Shown here piece by piece: positions 8,950 through 18,723 of a DNA stretch of 37,971 nt; position 1 is the first letter of the stretch, and every line of letters begins with the position of its first letter. Source of the stretch: Carex sylvatica (lineage: Eukaryota > Streptophyta > Magnoliopsida > Poales > Cyperaceae); NCBI GenBank assembly GCA_964058845.1, contig CAXKVR010000275.1:1-37971 (forward strand), given 5' to 3'. Under the pieces are notes generated by a model. It was not told the origin of the DNA. It was given only the letters and a program-made list of their open reading frames with translations, and searched no databases. A program made the translations under genes and the position numbers.

Positions 8950-11732
8950 TCAACCAGCCACCTGAAAATCCCCAAAATCATCGTCTTCAGTAGTATCCTG
9001 ACTACAACTCTCTCCAGTTGAGTGGCAACTGGTGTCAGAACTATCTCGGGAAAAGGGGGAATTTTGTGACGAGCTCTGAGTAGGTGACGGTGGAGGGGGC
9101 AACTTTAGGGACAAAGTAGAGCTCTCTTTTGTACCTGATGCTTGATTATCAGTCAATGAGAGTTTGTTCAAGCCTTGTTCGAAAAATGCTGATTTGACTC
9201 GTCTGCCTCCCTCTTTCTGCGCAGAGATAATTAGTTGATGTTAAAAAACTCATGTTATAAATAGTTTTAAATTGAAAAAAATGTCAGTGCAGGCCTCAAT
9301 TGAGCAATAACAACAAAAACCTGTTATGATTATGAAATGATAATTTAATTATGCCTCAATTTGACCTGATTAAACCCAAGTTGGCACATCTCACTCTCAG
9401 CTGTGCAAATAAACACCAAATCACAAATAAAAACAGACAACAGGACAAGAAGACAACCAAAATAATACCATACCATCAAAGTTTGTACCAGTAACATGCT
9501 GGATGTTCAGTGCATGCAATATGGACCACACCAAATTAAGAAACCAGGTACCATCTTCCTTCGGGTATTAAACTAAAATAAACTCAAAAAGGCTCCTATA
9601 AAATTTCAGAAATTGCTCTTTTCCGAGTCACAGACAAAAGGAGCAAAATATATACATTTTTTAGCTGCAGAACTAGAGTTTCGCCTTCTTTGAGACTGTA
9701 ATCAACTGCTGATGTGTTTTGATATTGTTGCTCCATCTCTTCAGCAGCTTTCTTTTTATTAAGGTACCTTTTTTGATGCAACAAAAGAAAAGAAGGCATA
9801 AAAAATGACAAATACTAAGAGATTCACCAATTCTTTACTTTGTAAATAATTGGTGCTCTGAAAACAACCTAGATCTATGTGGTTCAGAATCAGATTAAGC
9901 TTTCTCAACTATACTCGACGTTACTGAAATCAGCCTGAGTAGTGAAGATACACTCTTCCTCATTGAAGTATTTGATTAGACACATATACACTTGAAAAAG
10001 TCCTAAATTAGGTTTTCTCATTATTTTATTTGGAAATCAATTTGTCTTACTAAAACATAGTCAAGTAACTTCATGCCTTTCCTAAGAATATAAACAAGAG
10101 AAACAACAGTAAGATAACAAAAAAATCAATAAAAACATACTTCATGTGGTCATGAAGAGCAGCTTGGAAGTCATAAGCTTGAGGCCTTTCACGAAAACCG
10201 ATACCAATAAATGCATGCCGCTGACGACCACCTGTAGCTCATTGTTTTAATATTCTTAGGATTCAATTTGTTTTTATGGAACCTGAGCAAATAACTCATC
10301 TTCTTTACATAGACAAACAATCTATTTTGTTCCTAATTTAAAATTGAGAATCTAATGAATAAAAAAGGGAAAAAAAAAATTGAGACAGTTGATTACCTAT
10401 GTTCTCTTCAATCCGAAGCACAAAGTATCTGAAGAAGGAAAACAAATAGAAAATCTAACTAAAAGGATAACTAAAAATACATGCAAAATAGAAAAAAATT
10501 GGTTCCATGCTCCTGGATTAGTCAAGTCTGACACACAGTTTTAACAAGAGGGGTACAAACCTGCTACTATCAATGACAGCTTCGACTGGATGTGGTTCAC
10601 CTTCTTTTAGAAATGCTCTAGCATACAACTCTCCTGATAAATAAACAAAATATGTGTACTGATGAGGAACCAGCAATTTTGGCCATTAGATGAGAAACAG
10701 CAAGCAAATATATAACAAAATGTTCTTCGAAATGTTGTTTAAAGATAGATATACATAATTTGCCTAAGCTATGCTTTCCAGTTTCTTTGGAGAATGTCAT
10801 GAGCAAAGAGAGAGAGGTTGGATCATTATTTTGAAGAGAAAGGTGAAATATAACATGGAGTCACGGACCATAATTTAAAATATATTAAGAGACATTAAAT
10901 ATGCCCCTATTCACAGAGTTGTGCAAGAAATAACAAGCATAGGAAGATGTTGCATTTGAGGATATTTCCTTTATAGGGTATACTGAGATGATTAAAATGC
11001 TCTATTAAGGATATTACTGGCACTGTAACAGGCCTTGGTACCAACCTGTTTTGTTGTCTTCAAGTTGAATAATGCATTCTTCTCCCTTGCTTATGACTTT
11101 AAGTGTGCCTTCCCAAACCCACTTGTTTATATCCCATTCATCGGCCCTGAGATTGTCAAAAATTTAGTCAGTATCATAAAACTTTATATCAGTAACACTG
11201 CATATGCTTGCAATTAGAAAAGATAGGTCAGTTAATCCCCCAAATTGTGCAGTTCCAGAATGTTGGATTGCAAAGGCGCCTCTTATAATTGGCCAAATTA
11301 ACTCACCCCTAATCCCAGGATATTCTTGTTTTTCATCAGCCTGCTTAGTATTTGGTTGAACAATTGAGGCATAAATCAAGGCTAATTAATGAGAACAGCA
11401 GTTTGTTTATGCAACGAGGATTAAAATAAGTTCAATTGTTTAATTGAGGTATTGCAAAAAGTAAATCAATTATTAAAATTTAGTAATTTACAAAAGAAGT
11501 ACCTATAAGAAGCTGAACTCTTTCTTGGAGGTATCTACACGAAAAGGCCAGACATTAAACCCCAAATCAAATACAATTTATCAGTACTAGATTGAAGTAG
11601 GTATCAGAAGTGTACCAAGTAGACATAGCACTCGGATACTTGGAAGAGAACAAGCTCAAGTGCCTCGCTCTCCTCGCTCTCCTCGCTCTCCTCTTCAGTT
11701 TCTTTTCCTTTTTCTTCTTTCTCTTTTTCCAT
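8950..11732 (-). CDS. NECAP-like adaptin-ear-binding coat-associated protein, 8 exons
   Basis: Exons on the minus strand: 11732-11616, 11534-11503, 11146-11046, 10633-10561, 10428-10397, 10231-10141, 9767-9656, 9216-8950. All junctions are GT-AG with matching phases, giving 274 residues and a TGA stop. It matches plant NECAP-like proteins (the At3g58600 type). An acidic N-terminus leads to the conserved PH-like NECAP domain, with LVLFQVSECYVYLIPPRK, ADEWDINKWVWEG, a DSSRYFVLRIEEN segment, HAFIGIGFRER, AYDFQAALHDHMKYLNKKK and YSLKEGETLVLQLKN. Next comes FFEQGLNKLSL, a Pro/Ser-rich tail, and the acidic end DDDFGDFQVAG. By family knowledge NECAPs bind AP-2/adaptin ears and act in clathrin-coated vesicle formation; the DDDFGDF end is a plausible ear-binding motif. 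No break is seen. Confidence 0.93.
11664..11690 (-). repeat. Triplicated 9-bp coding repeat in NECAP exon 1
   Basis: CTCGCTCTC is repeated three times in tandem. On the coding strand it codes for the acidic EESEESEESE run near residues 13-23, ahead of the conserved domain. Such a repeat is likely to vary in length between accessions without disturbing the fold. Confidence 0.85.
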
Positions 11733-12020
11733 TTAGAAACGAGAAATAAACCGTCGATTTAGAATCGGTGATAGATATTGTCGACCTTTAATTGGTTGAT
11801 TAAAGAAAGGAAAGAGAGGGCTGGATCGAGAGGTGGAATGTCTATAGTTTGAGGGTTGAAAAATTGGGAGCTGGGTAGAAGGCGAAGGGTAACTGGTGTG
11901 AACGCGAGAGGTAGTCTGGTAAATGTAACAGTACTAACAGTCTAACAGAGGATGTTGTCGCCTGGACTCCGCTGGAGGAGAAAAGACGAACAAAGTTTTA
12001 CAATAAATGACAAACTAATT
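11733..12020 (-). promoter_or_regulatory. 5' flank of the NECAP-like gene
   Basis: Less than 300 bases separate the NECAP ATG (minus strand) from the tRNA gene, so the NECAP 5' UTR and core promoter probably lie here or run past the tRNA. I see no convincing TATA box. Confidence 0.35.
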
Positions 12021-12032
12021 AAAAAAAAAAAA
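12021..12032 (-). terminator. Pol III T-run terminator of tRNA-Gly
   Basis: Twelve A residues on the plus strand read as T12 immediately after the discriminator base of the minus-strand tRNA, a standard RNA polymerase III terminator. Confidence 0.9.
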
Positions 12033-12103
12033 TGCACCAGCCGGGAATCGAACCCGGGTCTGTACCGTGGCAGGGTACTATTCTACCACTAGACCACTGG
12101 TGC
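12033..12103 (-). tRNA. tRNA-Gly (anticodon GCC)
   Basis: Read on the minus strand, the 71-base gene starts GCACCAGTGGTCTAGTGG and folds into a full cloverleaf. The seven-pair acceptor stem (GCACCAG with CTGGTGC) is followed by discriminator A. The A box is TGGTCTAGTGG, the anticodon loop reads CTGCCAC with anticodon GCC, and the T arm/B box is GGGTTCGATTCCC. There is no intron and the CCA tail is not encoded, as expected for a nuclear gene. It decodes GGC and GGU codons. Confidence 0.98.
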
Positions 12104-12304
12104 TCCTATTAATTTCATACGTCAATTTTATTCATCTTCGATTTGTACGTTCTGGCATGGGTCAAAGTTATATCTTCTTAACAGCGGGTTGATTCCACAC
12201 CCGAAATAACTTAAAATTATTTGAATAGATAAGTTAAATAATTCACGTCATTTGATAGAATAGTTGAAGCCTAAATATCTTAGGTCATCACTTATTTCTC
12301 AATC

Positions 12305-12417
12305 AAACATGCACCTTTTGTGATTTATGCATCCAATTTTATACACACTGTGATTTATGCGTCCAATTTTGTGTTGTAATATATGCATTCAGTTTTGTAC
12401 GTCTTGTGATTTATGAA
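12305..12417. repeat. Degenerate short tandem repeat
   Basis: TGTGATTTATG followed by CATCCAATTTT-type text recurs about three times with drift between the tRNA gene and the MITE at 12418. The function is unknown; it looks like a decayed minisatellite. Confidence 0.6.
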
Positions 12418-12787
12418 GGGTTTGTTACTATGCATAGCGCGGATTGGTCCATATTATTAATTAATATTTTTATTTTCAAAGTCTATACAGTCAATTTGAA
12501 CCGTTCAACATGATCTCTATATGAAAGATATAATTGTAGATCAAATTTTACATTTTTTTACTATTTTTTTGTCTAGGTAGAATCTCACTTGATCTAAAAA
12601 TTCGAGATCATTCAAAAGTAGTGATTTTCTATCTATTTTAAAAATAGTAAAAAAAATTTAAAAATGTAAAATTTAGTCTATAGATACATTTTTATATAGA
12701 AATCCTGTTGAATGATTTATATTGACTATTTGAACTTTGAAAACAAATATATTAATCTATAGTACGGATTAATCCGCACCATGCATA
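12418..12787. mobile_element. Palindromic MITE (family A), split by the CACTA element
   Basis: The left end TTACTATGCATAGCGCGGAT and the right part AGTACGGATTAATCCGCACC are inverted relatives. The last bases of this MITE, GTACCATAACCTC, lie on the far side of the CACTA element at 23638-23650. Removing the CACTA element and one ATA copy restores the normal MITE end CATGCATAGTACCATAACC. Confidence 0.85.
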
Positions 12788-12794
12788 CACTAGT

Positions 12795-13480
12795 GGAAAA
12801 TAACGAATCAGGATCAGTTATATACGCATATTAGTATCGGAATACAACCGATCATGATGAAGGCGATACAGATACTACAATAATCTGGATTGGTTAAATA
12901 ACCGATCCAAATAGAGACTATCAAGATCGGTTGTTTAAACAACTGATCCAGTTAGGTACTATCTAGATCGGTTCTTGAATAGTGAACCGATTCAGATAAC
13001 TGTCTATCTGGATCGGTTCTTATCTGAGAACCGATTAAATAACCGATCCAAATAGAGACTATCAAGATCGGTTGTTTAAACAACTGATCCAGTTAGGTAC
13101 TATCTAGATCGGTTCTTGAATAGTGAACCGATTCAGATAACTGTCTATCTGGATCGGTTCTTATCTGAGAACCGATCCATATTACTTTTAAATAGTTTTT
13201 AATTTTTAAATTCAGAAAATAACTATTAAGATCGGTTCTATTTAAAACCGATCAAGATTACAAACTATCTGGATCGGTTCTTAAGCTAGGAACCGATCCA
13301 GATAGTCAATAATCTGGATCGATTTTAAATAGAACTGATCCGAATAGTTATTTTTAATTAGTTTTTAATTTTTTAAATTCAGAAAATTACTATTAAGATC
13401 GGTTCTATTTAAAACCGATCCAGATTATTGACTATCTGAATTGGTTCCTAGCTAAAAACCGATCCAGATAGTCAAATTGA
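12795..13480. repeat. Left subterminal repeat region of the CACTA element
   Basis: More than twenty copies of GGATCGGTT and its inverse AACCGATCC alternate in opposite orientations, spaced by ACTATCTGGAT-type text, so the strand could form many hairpins. A precise tandem duplication with a period of 141 bases lies within it (12894-13034 and 13035-13175). Confidence 0.9.
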
Positions 13481-13489
13481 ATCAAAAAA

Positions 13490-13700
13490 AAAAATTATTA
13501 AATGACTAGCTTCCATATTTTGCTGGCCAAAATGCTTGCTAAATTATCACAAATCCGAAATGAAATGTCACACATCCTAAAATTATGTTTCATACACATC
13601 CTAAATTAACTATCACATACACATCCTAAATTAAATATCATACACATCCTAAATTATTACAAAAAATTCATATTCATGCAAATTAAAATTACACACATCC
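13490..13700. repeat. Short ACATCCTAAATTA repeats
   Basis: Several imperfect copies of CACATCCTAAATTA lie between the subterminal repeats and the 3' end of the second CACTA gene. No function is evident. Confidence 0.6.
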
Positions 13701-16452
13701 TACAATGTTGTACTTCTTCTCAGCCTAACCTCATGTAGAAAAATTTTAATCCATATTTTTCGAAAGTCGCCCAAGCGTTGTACATTATGTTTAGCGGGAA
13801 TATCCTGCATTTTTAAAAAGATAGAAGAGCATGCACAATTAATTTTGTATTTTATTATATTTGAAGCAACAATTCATCATTACTTTTGAAAAATATATAA
13901 ATGCATATATATACCCTAAGTTCGGAAAAGAATCGAGGTGTTCGCTTATTATGTCTTGCATGAGCAACATGACATAATATGCACATTCCCAGCCAGCTGG
14001 TTGTTGTGGGCACTATATAACAAGTTTGAAAAAAATAAAATGTATGTTAATGAGCATACCAATGGTTTATATGTCTAGATATTCAGAAATTTTTACATCT
14101 AGGTCCCTATAATCATATCTCAATAGAAACTATTACCTTGCAATCGTTATGAACCGTTAAAGAAGTACCTGTTTCCCAGGTGAAGGCACTGTTGAAATAT
14201 GAACAAATTGAACAATCAGTACTTACGAGAGATATTTAAAATAATAATATAATAATAAAATCATTAGAATTCTAAACAAACGTAAAATTAAGAAAATCAC
14301 TTACTCCTCGACCGCAACAATGATCATTAGCATTTTTTTGCTCTTCTTATCGAAATCGTACACGTACAATGCACGTTCTCTTGGTATAAGCACAGTCAAT
14401 ATTCAATGATTTCTACATGTTAGGTTTGTAGCATGTCATATTTTATAATTTATATGAATTGAAAGAAATATAATAAAACTAGAATATATATATAACACTA
14501 ACATCTGATGGTAAGGTATGAAGATCAATCTTTTATCCTGATTCTCTTGGAGTGCTTTCCTTATGTATTGAAGAACACATCCTCGGTCATCATTCAGCAA
14601 GATGACATTCATTCGCTGGGGGTCCATGAAATCAATCTGCTCATCGGAAAATTCCTCCTTGATGAATTTGTGCCAATACCTAAAAAAAAAAGGCATACAT
14701 GTGTTCTCAATGTTGTGAAATTTGAATTAAAAGTACTGAATTTTGTAATTATTATGAATATTAAACTCACAACATCCATATCTGAATGACTGGTCCAGTG
14801 AGCCACTCCTATGGTGTAAGCAAGGCCGCATAATCATTTGCATAAACATATATGGACTCTGCTGAACAGAAAAGATCAAGTGGCGGATCGATTTTGAATG
14901 GACTGCCATCTAGCTCTGAAAATCGATCACTCAGCTGCTTGAATGTTCATCCCAGCTTTTCAAAATTGATATGATCAAACGCCTTGACGTGACTCGTTGC
15001 GTTCCGATCTCTAGGAACTTGCACCTCTTCGCGTGGTTCCTGCAAAATTTTGTAATAATTTGAAATAAAATCCAAAATTAACTATAACTCTATCATATAG
15101 ATACAAATTAAGAAGTATAAGAACTTAATAATAATATACCTCATCTGAACCTGTCAATATCATGGACATCGGCCATGTAGTGAAACTGCCGAGGACCGAT
15201 GCAAGGGTTAACTGCTCGCCATTTGGTACAGGTAAGGAGAGGTCTATGAAGTCTGCATCACGAATAGCATCCACCGTTACTCTTGTATAGTCGGGCGGCA
15301 TAGGCAAAACGTGAATTGTTCCACCTTGTACAACTGAAACATGAATTGGCCCTAAGGACACTACAAGAGTATTCCCACCTACATGCGCCTGGAGTCTGCA
15401 GCTTAGTTCTGCCTCCTGTACAAATACATGTATTTACTCGAATAAAATCTAAATATGTATGAAATTAAAACATAGGCCTACTGATTTAAATCTGAATTTG
15501 CATTACCTCAGTAAACTCGGAAAGATTTGTATATGGTTTGACTGACTGGCAGCTGCTCTGAACGACTGTTGGGCTATACGTCTTTTCTTGTTGGCCCATT
15601 GTCTGCTGAAGTATCATTACAAACTCAGCTTTCATTTCTTGCCGCAATCTCTCCTCCATTCCTCTTACTCTCTCCTCCACTCTTTGATCCACTCTCGCAT
15701 CAAATTCTTCTTCGGACCTCGAGTAAGTAGTAGTGTGTCTCCTCCTTATCGAGCTCTTACCGAATGTTGTTGTCATTAGAATCAGACCTCCCACTCCTCT
15801 CACCCTCCCGGGATGTTCCTGATTTGGCAAAGATTTTCCCAGAACATCATCGTATCGTACGACGGTCAACTGGCCTTGTTTAAAAGCCGTTTCTTGTTCT
15901 TCCTGAAATGACAACATACATGTTATAACAAAATAAATTAAAGTTGAGGTTTCAATGAATTCTTCACAGTCTTGTTCTTCAATCTGGAGCTTACCAAAAT
16001 TGGGCGTCTCACCCTTGCGCCACACTTTAGTCGTTTTGGTTCGCCACTTCCGGTGATAAGTAGTCATTTTCTGATAATAATATTTCTGCACCTCTTCTTT
16101 GTCGACTATGCCCCAATCCACCTTACAAACAAATAGAAATAAAAAATTTAGAGTTAGTTAATATCAAATGAAATCTTGTGAATTAGTACCAAAATTTGTT
16201 TACCTTAAGTATTTTCCATATTTTTTGCTTTTTATCTGCTGGAACATCTTTCCATTGTTGGAACTTTAGAGAAACATTCCTTCTTACCAATATCCCAAAT
16301 TTCGTTGCAAAACTCGTCGTATCTTGAGTAACAACCGGCCTGTGAAATTTGTCAAGTTCCAGCTTTTTGCCTTTCTCGTTAAACTTCTTCTTAATTTTGT
16401 TAGGCCCTCTTCCTCGTTTCTTAGCCGAGGCTATCTCACTATCAACTTTCAT
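13700..16452 (-). pseudogene. CACTA second gene: Ptta/En/Spm-like N-terminus, DUF8039-like middle, Ulp1-like protease
   Basis: Recognisable exons run downward from 16452. The first (16452-16204) codes for a basic segment (KKRGRGPNKIKKK) then FGILVRRNVSLKFQQWKDVP, resembling the plant Ptta/En/Spm transposon protein family. After a GT-AG intron (acceptor near 16121) the frame continues with VDWGIVDKEEVQKYYYQK and a Glu/Arg-rich probable coiled coil. An exon at about 15416-15143 (EAELSCRLQAHVGGNT to SMILTGSDE) looks like the DUF8039 domain of plant transposon proteins. The C-terminal part resembles Ulp1/C48 peptidases: the catalytic His is at 14406-14408, YVYDF is near 14355, and CPQQPAGWECAYYVM (Gln and Cys) lies at about 14012-13965. 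Three in-frame stops, TGA 14947-14949, TAG 14809-14811 and TGA 14403-14405 (replacing the Trp after the catalytic His), make it a pseudogene. Some small exon limits are uncertain. Confidence 0.8.
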
Positions 16453-16599
16453 ACCTACTTATCATTCAAAAAAGAAACTTACAATTTAAACATATTTATG
16501 CCTATATTATATAAGAAACCAGTTTCATTACTCATGCATATGTCATTTCAAATTCACATTTGTATATAGATTTGCATATACCAAGCTATAAATTCACAT

Positions 16600-17120
16600 T
16601 TGCATTTCAATCAATGAAACTATTGAATACCAACAATTCAATCGTTGAACACCAACAATTCAATCAAACTACAACAACCCGAAACTAAAAACCTAAGTTA
16701 AACATACATGCAATACCTAATTTAAACATACATGCAATACCTAATTAGCAACAAGAAGCAACAATTTCTAACAATTTCTAATAATTCGAATTTCAAATAA
16801 TTTCTAATAATTTCTAACAATTTCTAAACAATTTCTAACAATTTTGAACAATTTATAATAATTTGAATTTAGAGAAATTAGTTTACCCAAATTTGAGAGA
16901 GAGGCGGAGCCAACGAGCCGACGGAGAGGGAGGAGAGAAAGAGAGAGCTTTCACTTAACGGAGAAGAAAGAGACACGACGGAGGAGGAGGAGGAGGAGGA
17001 GAGAAAGAGGTCATGGTGGAGGAGGAGAGGTCACGGAGGTGAGAGCTTTGAGAGAGGAGTTTGAGGAGAGGAAGGGTCACGGTGGAGGCTAGGAGAGAAG
17101 ATTTGAATTTTCGGCTAAGT
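16600..17120. repeat. AACAATTTCTAA repeats and GA-rich tract upstream of the second CACTA gene
   Basis: From 16620 to 16865 AACAATT/TTTCTAA words recur. From about 16890 to 17105 the plus strand is purine-rich, including (GGA)n at 16980-17000. On the gene's strand this is a CT-rich tract a few hundred bases upstream of the ATG at 16452, plausibly promoter or 5' UTR. Confidence 0.6.
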
Positions 17121-17144
17121 ATGGTGCTATTTTGTATACCCTAA

Positions 17145-17340
17145 CACTATCTGAATCGGTTCTTAAGCTTGGAACCTATCCAGATAGTTATCAGGATCGG
17201 TTCGTAGCATGAGAACCGATCCAGATACATTTTTTAATTTTTTAAAATGAATAAAATAACAGGATTGGTTCCTAGCTACGAACCGATCCTGATAACTATC
17301 TGGATAAGTTTCAAGCTTAAGAACCAATCCAGATAGTGTT
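17145..17340. repeat. Internal cluster of CACTA subterminal-type repeats
   Basis: GGATCGGTTC...GAACCGATCC units like those at the element's ends occur here in inverted pairs, and a further pair lies at 18060-18097. They sit between the two genes, more than 4 kb from either terminus. Confidence 0.8.
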
Positions 17341-17419
17341 TTGTGTGTTGTGTTTGTTATATTTTTGTATGTGTAAGATTTTTTTTAAAATTAAAACCAG
17401 AATGTGTTTGTTTATGAAT

Positions 17420-17895
17420 TTTTGTAAATTATTTGAATCATAAATTCTTATAAATAATTTTATTATTTTTATTGGTTTGAAAATATAAAAACTAAATAAA
17501 TATCTTGCTTTTTAAAAACTTATTTGATCGATGTTACAAATTTTTGTACCTTATATATTCTTATAAATATTTTATTATTTTTATTGGTTTGAAAATATAA
17601 AAAGTAAATAAATATCTTGTTTTTTAAAAACTTATTTGATCGATGTTACAAATTTTTGTACCTTATATATTCTTATAAATAATTTTATTCTTTTTATTGG
17701 TTTGAAAATATAAAAACTAAATAAATATCTTGTTTTTTAAAAACTTATTTGATCGATGTTACAAATTTTTGTACCTTATATATTCTTATAAATAATTTTA
17801 TTATTTTTATTGGTTTGAAAATATAAAAACTAAATAAATATCTTGCTTTTTCAAAACTTATTTGATCAATGTTACAAATTTTTGTACCTTATATT
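17420..17895. repeat. Minisatellite, about 113-bp unit, four copies
   Basis: The unit contains TTTATTGGTTTGAAAATATA, then an AACTTATTTGATCGATG block and TTACAAATTTTTGTACC. The last word recurs with starts at about 17534, 17646, 17759 and 17872, giving a period of 112-113. It is AT-rich, has no coding frame and lies wholly inside the CACTA element. Confidence 0.9.
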
Positions 17896-17899
17896 TAAC

Positions 17900-18720
17900 A
17901 AGATAATTTATAAAAAAAATAACCAATTTTTTAAAAATAATTTGTAAGACAGAATAATTTATAAAATAATTTATTAGATTTTTATAATCTACATATAAGA
18001 TAAATTTTATCAATTAACTTATCAGAATAATTTATAAGAAATTTCTAAGAAATACACTATTTGGATCGGTTTTGAAGCTAGGAACCGATCCAGATAATGT
18101 AGAATTTTTTGTTTGTGTGTTATATTTTTGTATGTGTATGCTTTTTAAAAAAAAATTAAAATCAGAATATGTATGTGTATGAATTTTTGTAAATAACTCT
18201 TGTAGAAATTAAAATCAGGATTTTTTTTTTGAAAAAATTAAAATGATATTTTTGTTGCTTATATTCTATCTAATTTATAAAGAAATTTTAGGAAGTAATT
18301 TTAATAAAAAAATCTAAAAACATATTATATTAGAAATTACATCTTAAAAATTATTTTATGAAATTGTTTTAATAAATTATATCAATAAGAAATCTTAAAA
18401 CAAATTATGACATATAAATTTATTTTAGTATATTATCTTACAAATTATTTTAGTATATTATCTTAATAACTTAAAAATTATTTATAACATGAAATAAAAT
18501 ATTCTACTAATAGTAACATTAAAAATTAAAAAATAAGCTAATAAATTTACATATAACATGAAAAGAAATAAGCTACAAGAAATATTGAAGAATAACTTGC
18601 ATGCTTTTCATTGTCTAGTGTTTCAATGCATCCTGAAAAAAAAAAAATTTCTTAAGTCAGTAATATTAAATAATAATAACTCACATTTTTTATATTTTTA
18701 TATTTTGACATAACAATAAA
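17900..18720. other. AT-rich spacer in the CACTA element
   Basis: No coding signal is seen. Apart from one inverted pair of subterminal-type repeats at 18060-18097 this is low-complexity A/T sequence downstream (minus strand) of the transposase pseudogene, probably including its 3' UTR. Confidence 0.5.
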
Positions 18721-18723
18721 AAT

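Noticed and set aside
12795..13480. Regular repeats that could be taken for a CRISPR array
   Set aside because: The repeats alternate in orientation, vary in spacing and sit at a CACTA terminus in plant DNA; they are transposon subterminal repeats.
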